Position numbers and translations under genes: made by a program
Notes under the pieces: generated by a model
Told to the model about the DNA's origin: nothing
What the model saw: only the letters and a program-made list of their open reading frames with translations
The model's database searches: none
Shown: positions 30,697 to 42,448 of the stretch, piece after piece
Numbering within the stretch: the first letter of the stretch is position 1
Layout: each line of letters starts with the position of its first letter
Assembly: GCA_032433595.1 (NCBI GenBank)
Contig: JASWJB010000215.1
Span: 1 to 64,000 of the forward strand
Direction of reading: 5' to 3'
DNA length: 64,000 bases
Source of the DNA: Conoideocrella luteorostrata
Lineage: Eukaryota; Ascomycota; Sordariomycetes; Hypocreales; Clavicipitaceae

Positions 30697-32585
30697 TGAA
30701 GTAAGAAAGATTTGCGGAAATTGGGCAGCAAACAAGAGGAGTTGGACTGACTATCTTGTCGATTTGGTGGATGGCGAGTTACGGGAATTGACAGAGTGCA
30801 GTTTATGAGGGGGGGGACCATGTTGAAATACGTGGTGCTGTTGGCTGGCCGGCTCTGTGCAGAGTGAGCTTGTCGGTTGACTGGAGTCCGTCTTGAACTG
30901 TAGACGCAGTCGCTCACTCGCTTGCCGGCCATGTTAATGGTACGGGCCTACCCGGATGCATTGACGCACCCCATAACTACCTGTCTGATAGATTTCGCCA
31001 CTGCGTTGCATTCGCCGATGAGTTACAATCGGCCGCTTGTGGTAGGTATCATTTCGGAATGTTGTTGCTGACCTGCGGCGCGACTAGACCGGAAGCGGAG
31101 CGTCTGGTGTTATTCAGCAAACACTGTTGGCTTTGCTGTCCCGCCCTCGGCCTCATGATGCTGTCGACTAATGAAGCATGTTGTGTTCCGCAATACGAGT
31201 CTTGTTATTTGACAGGCAGGTCATGGGAGTCACCTGAACCTTGTTCCCTGAGCTTATTTGTCGCGCTGTACAGCGTTAAGCCTGGGCCTGGTAATACCAG
31301 ACTCGTCATTGGGAGAGGGAACTAGGTAGGCGGGTAGGCTGCCGGTGTCTAGCCCTCGCATCAATTTGCGGCGCATTGCGAGAACAGGCCATCTCACTCT
31401 TGCGCTCTCATGCTTATCTGTACATTGGACTTGTTCCGTCGCAAGTTGCGAAGTAACTGCTCCGTACTGCGCGCTCCCTCGGCAGACCAAGATTGCGCCT
31501 GCTGCTCGTCCGTTCGATCGTCGAGTGGCGGGAATTCACCAGCAAGAACGAATCAAGCAAGCTCAGAGAAGCAAAATGGGCTGCACAACATTTTGCTTAT
31601 TTCGTGCCAGCATGGATGCATGAGCCTTGGCTTTCAGAAGGTCGCCATAGTGGCGATATGGTCTAATTACTCCGTTCTGATAATGATAAGATGGTGACAC
31701 TGCGCAAAGCTTCAAGCGTAACCTCGTAACGGGATAACTAATAGGATTGCTGGCAGTGGAGCGTCCCCAATCCAGGCGAGCCGTCTGGCGGGATGTTTGG
31801 CGAGAAGATCAACAATGCATTACAGGGTATGATGCGCACTTGAGTAAAAATATATGTGTAGCTATTGTACCGAGAATGCAGCGTAGTAAAGTCTGCTGGA
31901 CAAGCTTTGCTGTTGGCTCGGCCGTCTCGTCTCCAGGATGCCAACGTCGCAACGGCTCATTTGAGCGACTGTGACTCCACACTCCACCCCCCATCCGGCA
32001 GACAAGCCAGTTGGCGGGGGATTGACATATGAAGCGGCGGATTGAGTGGCAGTTAGCCGGCACCGCCGGGGCACATGCTAGTTGGCCCCACGAATCCTTC
32101 AGTGATGCTCTGCAACCCTGGAGTATTCTGCTAATGAGTTAACTAGCTAGGCTACGGATCAGTTCGTTAATTAGTTACCGCAATGATGGATCCAGATGGC
32201 GATGGATTACGGATTAGATCGACTGCAGGGTCGAGGGTCCAGCCCGGGCTGCGCATCAACAAACCTCCCAGCTAGTACGAGGGATAGTTTCAATTTCCCT
32301 GCCCAAACGATACCGCCGTGAATTGTACGGAGTGTGCACCAGCGGAATTTCCGGGTTGTCTTTCAAAATGATGACAATATCACTGAAGGATGACTAACCT
32401 GGCCCACGCATATCACGTGGCTCCGGATCGATGTAACGGCATGACCGATTATGAACGGTGCCGCCTCAATTATGAATACAGGTCTTTTGCTGAAGTCCGA
32501 CCCAGCAGCTTAATTCGCAGTAATGCATCTGTAATATCCGGCTGACTTCCGCCTTCGGAAATCAGCGAGCCGCCGCATTTTCATC
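30697..32585. other. 1.9 kb gene-poor region upstream of Zn2Cys6 regulator
   Basis: No supported gene on either strand. It contains half copies of the palindrome family (CTCCGTACTG near 31459, GTACGGAGTG near 32325). Probably the long promoter region of the MBL-fold gene on one side and of the regulator on the other, which are divergent. Confidence 0.5.
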
Positions 32586-34256
32586 ATGCCAGGCGGCCCA
32601 TCTGGAAGGGGATGTGAGGGTTGTCGTAAGCGAAAGAAGAAGGTACGCATTACAGCTTGAGCAGGGTCCCATCGTGCCGTCTGACTGCATCTGCGCCTTT
32701 CAGAGTCCGAGGCACGGCTGGCATAGTTTGAGCACCAACTGACAAAGCATGAAATAGTGTGACCTTGCGCAGCCATCTTGCTCTAGATGCCTTCGCTACG
32801 GCATTCGTTGTATTGGGTCTGGGGAACGTGTGTATAGGTTCAAGAATGCTACCGTCACTGAAAGCGTGCCCGTTGCTCGGACGGTTCGGGCCAGAGCCCA
32901 GGCGGCCTGTAACCACTTGAAATCGCCGCAACGTCCCCTTGGAAATGAATTAACAACAACCGCTGGAGCTTTCATATCAACCTTACAAATATCGGACCGC
33001 CAGTTCTCCATCCAAGGATTTGGATCATTCTTCCCTGATGTGCCTCGCCGACTGGGCAAGAGCCAAATTCTGAATGCATCAGCCAAAGCCTTCGCAAGCG
33101 CAGTTACTGCCGTCCATGCTAAACAGACAGTTGTCCAGGCCCTCAAGGACTATGGCACTGCTCTCACCTGCATGAGAAACACCTTTATCAGCGACCCCAG
33201 CCAAGCTACGAAGCCAGAAACACTTTGCGCTGCGTACTTGATGATGCTGTCTCACGTATGTTGGTGGTTGAAGTACTTGCTTGCACTTATTTGAACAGAA
33301 GCTTATGAAACGCTGTAGAACTTCATCAATGGTCTTAATCCTGACTGCTTGATTCATATACAAGGACTACTGTACATTCTCAACAATCAATCTGTGCAAG
33401 ACCGAAAAGACCCTTTCACTTCACAAATGATCGATCTTGTCTCTATCATAACGGTATGGCATCGCTTTTTGTCGATGATGTCGTCTGCGGCATTGCATTG
33501 GCTGACTAATTGCAGATTACTGAGTGCATCATTGACCCGAGGGTGCAACTCAAGCCTTGGCATATAGACATAAATAAGACGAACTATTACGGTCCTTTGA
33601 ACGACTATTCAGTCGTTGACATCAGATCGACAAATCTGACAGTTGCCAACTTGATCGATTTACCGGCGTATCTACAAGAACCAGAAAATCATCTGGTCCG
33701 ACTGAGGTCGTCTTACGATCTGATGAAGATCGAAGCCAAAAAGCTGATCCCGGCTACTATACAATTAAACGCAGCTTGCGAAGCCAGTAACGATTGGCAA
33801 TACTATAAAGGATACGTTATTTGCGAGTCGTCTGTGAGCGTTCTGCACTCTTTGATGGCAATTTTGCGAAGAACATTGCAAGTTTTCCACCCCTTAGATG
33901 CTACTCTGCAAGAAGACGCCGAAGACGCAGCCAACCAAATTTTGGCTTCAGCAAAGAGAGCCTGGACCTTCCGCCCACTAGGCACTACGTATCTGCCTAA
34001 GACGTTAAGTCTTATGTGGGCCACCAACGACGACCCAAGTGTGAAAGCCAGGTTGGAGGACATGATTGACAGTTATCGTGAAGATTTCAAAGGTGACTCC
34101 TGGACGCAACTTGCAATGTTCTTCGTACAGCGATTTGAGACATTGCGTAGGAGAGTACAGTCCAAGATGCCATATCACATTCGCCAGGATACGGCGAGTC
34201 CTGGGTCGACGAATACAGAGAGTGAAGTTGTTCTGGCTGGCGCGGAAAATATTTGA
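32586..34256 (+). CDS. Zn2Cys6 transcription factor, 476 aa, 4 exons
   Basis: Exons 32586-32642, 32758-33255, 33319-33453 and 33516-34256 (1431 nt). Exon 1 codes for MPGGPSGRGCEGCRKRKKK and stops just before the third zinc-cluster cysteine; exon 2 resumes CDLAQPSCSRCLRYGIRC. The spacing C-X2-C-X6-C-X5-C-X2-C-X6-C (residues 10-36) is canonical, and the following GSGERVYRFKN is typical of one fungal subgroup that opens MPG.PSGRGC. The remaining 430 residues are helical and resemble the divergent C-terminal regulatory region of this subgroup (for example ADAFASAV-like and CWHIDINK-type segments are poorly conserved). A nuclear DNA-binding regulator; targets unknown. It is divergent from the MBL-fold gene, which may or may not be a target. 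Confidence 0.88.
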
Positions 34257-35145
34257 GAAATGCTGCCCTTACTGCTGGAAAGATGAACCAATTGCAAAAA
34301 CCTCAAATGAGTTAGAAAACATCGTCAGCGACATCGCTCTTGAGAATGGGCGACCATGGCTCACTAAACTGCCTATTGGTTTACCAGTTGGATGATATAC
34401 AATTCTCCATTACACTCACTCGTGGACCAAGCTTTTAAACAGGAATTCTCGCGGCAGAAATCGAAGTTGGAGGGTATCCGCTTTTGTCGCTTCCTGTCCG
34501 GGGCCTCACAGCTTGTTGAAAACTGCTTCTCGTCAGTTCAGCCGATACGCGTTTCTGTCACGAATCTTTCCTGCTATGATAAAAGCCCAGTGTCTTACTC
34601 CGGGATCATGCAGTTGAATCCTAGACTATCTTTGGGAGAACTAATTAACTGATTATGAAGACAATATCAAGACATTGTTCATAAAACCACTTTCTCTATT
34701 GCTGGAAGCCGCTTGCAATAGACGCGAGATTCTGAGAGGAGCGAAATCCCTAGAACTCAACTGCTAGCATTGAGTGCGTACTAAACGCGACTGCAACCAC
34801 TTTGTTGGACTTCTGCAATTGGATTGCGACGGTCTGAATTACGCCAAAAATTGATCTCCTCTGTACAGACTAGATGGTCATTTCCAATAAAACGCAGTAC
34901 ATGAAGATAAACAATGCTTAGATTCTGGGTCTCGTAATGCAAACTTGTAATTAAGTAAATTCGATCCTTGAGCTCATTGTTTCGACCCCCCTGCACCGCT
35001 GTTATCGATAAGTTGCTGTGGGGCCTTATACATTGGACTTTTGAGCTTCGAACTCCGCCCACGACCAGAAGTCATCCGGCGTTGTTAAGCGCAACGACTA
35101 TTTTTGGATACATATTCCCTCCGGCGCATCCAGTAAACGGACAGC
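34257..35145. other. intergenic, upstream of CWC27
   Basis: Open frames directly after the regulator (to about 34650) show no recognisable domain and no good splice sites, so I do not extend the gene. The rest is the CWC27 promoter region. Confidence 0.5.
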
Positions 35146-36789
35146 ATGTCGGCAATTTACAATCTCGAACCACAGCCAACGGCGTCAGCAATTATTCATA
35201 CCACGCTCGGCGAAATACTAGTCGAGCTTTTTGCCAAACAAACACCATTGACTTGCCGCAACTTCCTCCAACATAGCCTCGACGGATACTACGATGGCAC
35301 CATATTCCACAGATTAGTGCCGAACTTCATATGTCAGGGTGGCGATCCCACAGGAACGGGAAATGGCGGAGAGTCCATCTTCGACGGCGGCGCGTTCAGC
35401 GGTGATCTTGACCCGTGGCCGATGGATGAGCGACGAGGTGCAAATGCAGGTCCAATGGGTGTCAACTTCAAAGATGAGTTCCATTCTCGGCTGAAGTTCA
35501 ACCGACGTGGGCTTTTAGGCATGGCCAACGAAAGCCGGACGGATACAAACGGCAGCCAATTTTTCTTTACGCTAGACAAGACCGAAGAGTTGAATGGGAA
35601 GAACACATTGTTTGGGCGAGTTGCGGGCGACACGATCTACAATTTGGCCAAGATTGGGGAATCTGAAGTGGACAATGCGACGGAGAGACCGCTGTATCCC
35701 GTCAAGATTGAGAGGGTGGAGATTCTGGTGAATCCCTTTGAGGATATGAAGAAGAGATCTAGAGTTGCGCCGCAAGTTGCGCAGAAGTCTACACCGGCTG
35801 ATAAGGTTAAGAAGAAGAAGAGGAAAGGAGGGAAGCAACTTCTTAGTTTTGGTGATGAGGAAGGGGAGGAGGACGAACCGGTTTTTAAGAAGACCAAGTT
35901 TGATACTAGATTGATTGCACAGGAGGAAGAACCGGAGGAGTCTTCTGCAAAGACGAAGACTTCTAAGAAGAAAAAGGAGACGAAACAGGCAGAAGCTGAA
36001 AGGATGGAACCTGCAGACGACGAAGGACAAGCTGAGCAAGCCAGACTCATGAACAAGCCACAGTCGGCAGGTCAACCCAGGAGACATACCCGAGACAAAT
36101 CAGAGGAGCTCTCAGATGAACCAGGGCCACCCAAGAAGACCGCTCTCGAGAAGGCGAACAAAGAAATGGCAGCTTTAAAGGCCTCGATGCGCCGAACGAT
36201 TCACTCAGAGCAACCTGTCCCTGAAACTAAGAAGAAGTCGGCTCTCGAATCCATGATCCCCGAAACCTCAATGAAGGCAAGGAAAAGACGGCCAGGAGCC
36301 AACAATGTAAATACAACTGAAGATCAAGCCGCGTTAAATCTGCTACGAGCCTTCCAGTCGAGACTGCAGAAAGCGCCGCCCGAGAAAGAATCAACTGAGA
36401 CCGAGATGAAGGAGGAGGAAGGCAAAGACGACGCAGCCGGTGCAGATGACGAAGCCGAACTTTGCGATCTACACTTCATTGCCAACTGCCAAAGCTGTAC
36501 GGCATGGGACAAGCAAGGTGAAGAGCACAGCGACGACGAGGGCTGGATGTCACATTCTCTCTCGTTTGCGGCGGATAAGCTGGGTAAGGACCTGACTAAT
36601 CGCAGGAAAGCTGAGGAGGAATTGGTGGTGATTGATCCTCGAGAGAAGGCTTACACGTTGAGGGAGAACAAGCGCGCTGAACGGGAGAGGAAGATGGGAG
36701 GATCGAGGGCTTGGGATCAGGCGAGAGATCAAGCACGGAATGCGAAGCTGGCGAGGGCCGGTTCTTTGGCTGGGAGGGGAGCCAAGTAG
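35146..36789 (+). CDS. CWC27: Cwc27 spliceosomal cyclophilin (peptidyl-prolyl isomerase family), 547 aa
   Basis: A single-exon gene starting MSAIYNLEPQPTAS. Residues 1-200 form a cyclophilin domain: TTLGEILVELFAKQTPLTCRNF, FHRLVPNFICQGGD (with the active-site Arg equivalent), MANESRTDTNGSQFFFTLD, and NTLFGRVAGDTIYNL. Cyclophilins of the Cwc27 type belong to the activated spliceosome (Bact stage) with Cwc22 partners. The other 350 residues are highly charged: Lys/Glu-rich stretches, then a conserved block around LLRAFQSRLQKAP and CDLHFIANCQSCTAWD with four-residue spaced Cys (CDLHFIANCQSC), and a final HSLSFAADKLGKDLTNRRKAEEELVVIDPREKA-like tail, which is the Cwc27 family signature. It is nuclear. 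It sits 1.2 kb before HSF1 on the same strand. Confidence 0.93.
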   Translation: MSAIYNLEPQPTASAIIHTTLGEILVELFAKQTPLTCRNFLQHSLDGYYDGTIFHRLVPNFICQGGDPTGTGNGGESIFDGGAFSGDLDPWPMDERRGANAGPMGVNFKDEFHSRLKFNRRGLLGMANESRTDTNGSQFFFTLDKTEELNGKNTLFGRVAGDTIYNLAKIGESEVDNATERPLYPVKIERVEILVNPFEDMKKRSRVAPQVAQKSTPADKVKKKKRKGGKQLLSFGDEEGEEDEPVFKKTKFDTRLIAQEEEPEESSAKTKTSKKKKETKQAEAERMEPADDEGQAEQARLMNKPQSAGQPRRHTRDKSEELSDEPGPPKKTALEKANKEMAALKASMRRTIHSEQPVPETKKKSALESMIPETSMKARKRRPGANNVNTTEDQAALNLLRAFQSRLQKAPPEKESTETEMKEEEGKDDAAGADDEAELCDLHFIANCQSCTAWDKQGEEHSDDEGWMSHSLSFAADKLGKDLTNRRKAEEELVVIDPREKAYTLRENKRAERERKMGGSRAWDQARDQARNAKLARAGSLAGRGAK

Positions 36790-38000
36790 TGTACTCGCAT
36801 GTTGGGGGCATAGGGGTAAGACAATTCACTGCGGCGATATGCCCAAATCGAGGATTATCAAATCGGCACATGCTGAGAGGTTCCGCACAAGAATGATTCT
36901 TAACCATAATAATCCCTATGGCTGTTTCCACGTGTGATTCACGATTCACCATGATCCGCATCGCCTCACTTGCTGCTTAGAGGGGAGGCGGCCAGCATCT
37001 TATCAGGGTCCTATTGAATTTTAAATAACGAGAATGAGGCTGCCCAGATAATTGGACACAAACAAAGATAAAAACTACTTAGTGGACGCATGCTGACAAT
37101 GGGCGGACCAATTTTTGGATGCATGCTGCCGCCGGACTTTGGGGAACGACGGAGTCCGGCTAGGCAGTACTAGGCTGCTAGGCGACTCGGCGTGCTTCCC
37201 AGTCCCACAATTTGACACCACAATTTAGTTAAGTATCACCCAGATGCTGTTGTGTTTAAGGCTGTTGGCGACCATAGGAGACCCACGTTGGACGCAATCG
37301 CAAACGCCATGATCTAATCGATAGCCGTGACCCGTCCGTGTCGTGCAAAGTATTCTCATTCACCACCGCCTACGTCAATTGACTGATTCTGCGCACCAGT
37401 CAGTTTGCTTTCCCCCGTCCCGCAGGCCGACTGCAGCACAGCGCCTCATAGGCCGGACCCAGAAAGGGTCACCCTGACTGGAAGCGCATCGACTGAAAGG
37501 AAAAACTCGCTCGTCTATCCGTCTTGGCAAACAGGGCTGCCCATTGCCTGCTTTGCCGCTGCTTGCTCTTTGTGTCGAACCGACCCGCAGAAATCGAAGA
37601 ACTTGATCGCATATCATCTCAGACCGCCACGTCCGCGGAACGGCATTCGAGAAGGGGTGCTCATTGCAGTGCCGTCCTCGCTGCCTATTCCAAAATTTCT
37701 TCTTGCACCGTCTCAACTCTTGCTCCAGGCAGATGGTGTTCGCGTGCACCGTCGCCATAAGACCGCCGTCAGACCGATCGATCCTCCCGACATCTTCAGA
37801 CCTCTCTATCTCGCATTACGTAGCGAAGAGCCGACTCAGCCCGCTCCACCTCCATCAAGATTGTCGAGCAGGCTGACCGACATTTGTAAAAAAGCCTTGT
37901 AACTCCTTTCCGGGCCTCGTTACCACTCCAGGCCGCGCACATCCTTTGTGCAGCCGCCTTGTCGTCAGCCTCATTTTTAGGGCGCTAAAATCGGGACACG
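36790..38000. other. HSF1 promoter and long 5' leader
   Basis: No supported gene. A 165-codon frame at 37405-37902 begins with TTG, not ATG, and has no domain; it most likely lies in the HSF1 leader, which is CT-rich from about 37500. One TTCGAGAA (inverted nTTCnnGAAn) is at 37646-37653. Confidence 0.5.
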
Positions 38001-40263
38001 ATGTCGGCGCCGAATTCGAAAAAGAGAGCAGCACCAGGCGCATCGCCGATGGTGCCTTATCAGCAACGCATGCAGCAGTCTTTTACTGGTGACAATGGGG
38101 TCGCGGACTCGCTGCTACGATGGAATGGTGAGGCGACCGAGCTTTTCGATGCTTCCGCGAATGCCGCCGCCAACTCACACGGCTTGATGCCAACGCAGCC
38201 TCAGTTCAACCATGTTCCTACGCCTTCCAACAGTCTTGCGCGGCGTGACACGAATCAAGCGCTAATCCCAACGCACAACCAGAACTTTGATACCTCAGTA
38301 GAGCCTTGGGTCGGCTTTGGTGACGACACTGCTCTTTTGCAACAAAACGGGCAGGGGAGTTTGGCAGAACAAGATAGCATAGAGCTTCTGGAAGAGATGG
38401 CTCAAAAGGCAAAGCGAGAGGCTCAAACAAAGAGAAAATCAATTCCGCCTTTTGTGCAAAAGCTCAGCAGGTAAGCTCTCCGATGTGAAATCGGTACAAA
38501 ATTGTCACTCCAGCTAACTTGAAGGGCCCTGCAGCTTCCTGGAGGAAGGCAAAAACGAGGATCTTATTCGGTGGTCGGAAAAAGGGGACTCGTTCATTGT
38601 TCTTGACGAAGACGAATTTGCCAAGAAGTTAATACCGGAACTATTCAAACACAACAACTATGCATCATTTGTCCGACAGCTCAACATGTATGGCTTCCAC
38701 AAACGAGTCGGCTTGTCAGACAACTCAATGAGAGCAAGCGAGCGCAAGAACAAAAGCCCAAGCGAATATCACAATCTATTCTTCCGCCGTGGACACCCAA
38801 ACTTGTTATGGCTAATCAGCAAACCAAGGGGGAAGCCGAAGTCGGCTGGCAAAAACAAGAACAACGACGGGGATGGGGATAGTGATGACGACCAGGCCAA
38901 CGACGAAGGTCCTGTTCAGAGCGGCATTGGGTTGAATATTCCCACTGGTCGCTCGCTACCTGCACCATCGGATTCCCAATCCCTTCCTAAGAAGGAGTTG
39001 TCTCTGATTCGGGAAGAATTAAGGCGGGTCAGAGAATCGCAGAGGGCAATTTCACACACCCTCAGCTCGTTGCAGCACAACAACCACGAGTTGTACAACC
39101 AAGCAGTCATGTTTCAGAATCAACATGATCGGCACCAAAACTCAATCAATGCTATCCTGAAGTTCTTGGCCAATGTGTTCAGAAAAACGCTAGAGGACCA
39201 GGGTAACATGCAGAGCGTGACAGATATTATTTCCAGCATGATCACAAACCAAGGACAGCAGCCGTCTCACCAAGGTAGTGTAGTCGACTTGGGGGACTTT
39301 TTCCAAACACAAATGGACCCTACCCCGACGCCTGGTGGCGCTCATAAGAGAGCTCGCGGCCTGCTACCACCAATACCCGACCCCAATGAAACGCCCAACC
39401 CTACTAGGCGTTCGCCATCGACAAGCTCCACGCCATACTATCCTGTTGGAAGTCAGAATCCCGAAATGGGACATGTCACTGAGCTGATCGACGGTGGTGA
39501 TACCCCTCCCAGCCTGCGCCATGAGCTTGAGAATAACCCGCATGAACGCATGATGAAGATTATCAACGACCACAATGCGACGAGCAAATCCGGAATGGAC
39601 TTACCTGCAGCTGCCGAGCTGGTTGCTAATGCACCCGATGCCCTGAACAGTGATCAGAGGGGTAAACTGGCGGACCTGATGGGTGGACAAAATGCACCAG
39701 TCCCCCCCCCATCGGCGGCCCCGGTACAACCTACAGCTGGCCCATCTGCCAAGGTTTCGCCACTACAGTCAACAAATGCAAGGGTATCTCCGGCACCAGC
39801 AGAAAATACCACCATGCCATCAATGTCGCCGATTATGAGATCGCCGCAAGTAGCACCGCCGTCTCTGAACGAGATCAACACCAATCAGATGGACTTGGAG
39901 CAGCTTCAGCGACTGCAGAGCGAACAAGATGCCAAAATCCACGAACTCACTACAATGCTGGGACCTCTAAGCCCGTCTGGCCGCATTCCTGGCCTGGAGG
40001 ACGGCGTCGATGCTTACTTTGATGCGCCCCCTGTTGATATTGATCAATTCTTTGATAGCAATGCATTCTTGAATGATACGAACTTTGACGCTGACGGCAA
40101 TGACTTCAACTTCAACATTGATGCCGATGGAGTGGGGAGCAACCCCTTGGGCAACAAGAGTAATGGGAACAATACGCCGAGCCCAACAGGGACAGAGGAA
40201 ATAGAGAGAGAGGACATGAATGAAAACTCGAGTCACAATATCAAGAGACGGAAAGTAGACTAA
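38001..40263 (+). CDS. HSF1: heat shock transcription factor HSF1, 732 aa, 2 exons
   Basis: Exons 38001-38470 and 38535-40263 (2199 nt). The intron (GTAAGC, AGCTAAC branch, CTGCAG) interrupts the DNA-binding domain. The start gives MSAPNSKKRAAPGASP. The HSF DNA-binding domain covers about residues 146-252: IPPFVQKLSSFLEEG, IRWSEKGDSFIVLDEDEF, the recognition segment LFKHNNYASFVRQLNMYGF, and FFRRGHPNLLWLISK. A coiled-coil trimerisation region follows (about 309-370: ELSLIREELRRVRESQRAI through NAILKFLANVFR). The C-terminal half is Pro/Ser/Asn-rich with an acidic transactivation region near the end (FDADGNDFNFNIDADG). Binds heat-shock elements and drives chaperone genes. The 145-residue N-terminal extension is normal for fungal HSF1. 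Confidence 0.95.
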
Positions 40264-41876
40264 TTTAGCGGCGTTTACAACGGGTTTGAGCTGTATATAA
40301 GTTGTGGGATATATGGGTATGTTTGCGCTGTTTCCAGCGAATAAATCTACATGGACTTCGGTAACTATCACGATGGAAACGATGGTTTGCTCTTTTAGGC
40401 TGCCATATCTCGTGGCAAGTTATATTTACAACGGCGCGCGCGCTGAGCTGCATAGCGGAACTGATCGGTATGGGGACCAATCTGGGGCTTGGGATATTCT
40501 GAAGACAGACTTGGCGGTCATGGAATGGATTTAAGTTCAGTTTGCTAGAGTAGACTGCGACGGTGGACAAAGAATGATATGATCAAACTACTGCTTTATG
40601 TGCCAACCTCATGGAGGCGAAAGGCAGGAAATACAAATGGTGCTTGCAAAAAGCCACATAAACTGCGCCAATAGAAACTTCGTTCTCAAACCCCGGACCC
40701 AATAACTGAAAATCTGAACCTCCTACGTTACTGAGAAACCTTGTCAGCCTGACCATTGCATCTACAACAGTCGGATCCTCGCTTTTAATTCCACCTCAAG
40801 AAGAGTTTTTTTTTTTTTTTTTTGTTGAATGCCAATTTGATGGAGCCAGCAGGCTGTGTCAACAGTTTGACCTTGGCTTCCCATTCTAGACCTGATTTGT
40901 GTATCAGGTACAGTGTCCGTCTCATTATTGATCTCCAATGTTTAAACACCACCCTAATTTCTTCTATGTTCCTGAATTCGACTTTGTAATCATAGGAGAA
41001 AAAAAAAAAGCGAGAAAGAATCCCGCTGTACTTTTCAGCTGTGCTATTTTTCTGAGCTAAATGCTGTTGTTATTAGGCTGCCCATAGTGGCTCACGAGAT
41101 CCTGTAACAGGAATAACACCTTGGCGGTTGTCTGATAGCCAATCGTATCCGCTTCGTGAAGAGTCGACCCTGTCCGGTCGAGCAGCAAGAAATAAAATAA
41201 CAAAGAGTGGGCGAGGATGGTTCTTGGTTACGGTTATGATGTAGTCTTCGTATTTTGAGAGCTGCTTTGGTAGAGATCTAGTCGCGGGAGAATAGATAAT
41301 AGCATTTGTTATTGTATGATAATTCATTTCCCTCTTACTATCGAGTCTTTTTGGTAGCCTTGTGACGTTAAGGAAACATGAAACCATTTCGAAGTTAAGT
41401 TGCGCACACTTCTGGCATCATTTAAGTTGTCTGAATAATTTGCAACTAATATTGTACAGAAATGAGGTGCTCTGTCACCCCCTCAAATTACAATTTCACT
41501 CGTTTTGGGTATAAATGTAGCGATCAGTTCAACTTTATGTGACCACTTGTTTTAGAGGTAATCCATCGAAGCTTTCTGCCCAGAACGACTATTGCCTGCT
41601 CCTGCTGTGGTCGTGGCAAGATGGCTGGCCGTGGGTTAGACTTTGAGCTTATGCTGCTGCTGTCGGGGTGGCATCGACCCATTGGAATGGGCCATATGTT
41701 TCTGCTGCCGATCATAGCCTGCTTTTGTTTTAAACAGACCTGTCTGGTTGGCTGCATCGAAACATGCCTGATACATTCGAAGCAATGAAGCGGCTCGTCG
41801 TCACTGCGACATGTACTCGGCAGAACTCCTATAAGACCCCCATTCAGTATGTCAATTCCCATTGCTCATTTCCAAC
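40264..41876. other. convergent intergenic region, HSF1 / PPIL3 3' ends
   Basis: A long 1.6 kb gap between convergent genes with no supported gene. It has T-run (40806-40823) and A-run (about 41000-41010) tracts and an AATAAA at 40340-40345, about 80 bases after HSF1. Confidence 0.5.
40340..40345 (+). terminator. AATAAA polyadenylation-like signal of HSF1
   Basis: AATAAA in GCGAATAAATC, 77 bases after the HSF1 stop codon. Confidence 0.4.
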
Positions 41877-42448
41877 TCAGCCTGCCAAGGGGTTTGCATG
41901 AACCGTCAGCCTCTCGATTTTGATTCCCTCCCTCGGCCTGTTCTTCTTATCCACCTCGCTACCCTCCATTTTCGCTAGCACGGCTAGGCTATCATCGCCA
42001 ATGACTTTGCCAAACACCGTATTCAACCCATCCAAATGAGGCGCCTTGTCGAGCGTGATGAAGAATTGTGATCCGTTCGTCCCGGGCCCTTTATTCGCCA
42101 TGCTGACCATCCCACGTTGGGAGTGGCGAAGAGCTGGACGGATTTCATCGTCGAATGCGCCGCCCCAGATGGATTTACCACCTTTAGGGTTGTCGGCTGA
42201 GGGCGTAGCAGGAGCGCCCGTTTGGATCATGAATTTTGGAATGAGGCGGTGAAACGGGGAGTTGTCGTAGTAGCCTGATGCGCAGAGGGCGAGGAAGTTC
42301 TGGTTATACGGTGGAAGACAAGTTAGTTAGTGATGTGTAAGCCGATTTTGGGTGGTTGCGGATAACTTACTTCGGCGGTTTTGGGGACACTTTCGCAGAA
42401 GACTTCGATTTTGATGTCGCCAAGTGTTGTGTGGAGGGTGACAGACAT
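41877..42448 (-). CDS. cyp10: PPIL3-type cyclophilin (peptidyl-prolyl cis-trans isomerase-like 3), 166 aa
   Basis: Exons 42448-42371 and 42299-41877 (501 nt); the 71-nt intron uses GTAAGT. A small single-domain cyclophilin: MSVTLHTTLGDIKIEVFCE, KTAENFLALCASGYYD, FHRLIPKFMIQTGAP (active-site Arg), GMVSMANKGPGTNGSQFFITLD, and LDGLNTVFGKVIGDD. The TTLGDIKIEVFCE opening and lack of signal peptide match PPIL3/Cyp10, a spliceosome-associated nuclear cyclophilin; a short Pro/Ser-rich insert (ATPSADNPKGGKS) sits after the active site. The gene is divergent from ORC6, with 430 bases between the two ATGs. The closest alternative is the Cyp-like family of Cwc27; that has a long extra tail absent here. 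Confidence 0.92.

Noticed and set aside
29641..34256. MBL-fold gene and Zn2Cys6 regulator as a divergent biosynthetic unit
   Set aside because: They are separated by 1.9 kb of gene-free DNA and no synthase or tailoring enzyme is nearby.
34066..34652. Frames after the Zn2Cys6 regulator as extra exons
   Set aside because: No suitable donor before the TGA at 34254-34256 and no conserved sequence; the regulator has a normal length without them.
37405..37902. 165-codon open frame upstream of HSF1
   Set aside because: It starts with TTG, has no domain or compositional sign of a protein, and lies where the HSF1 leader should be.
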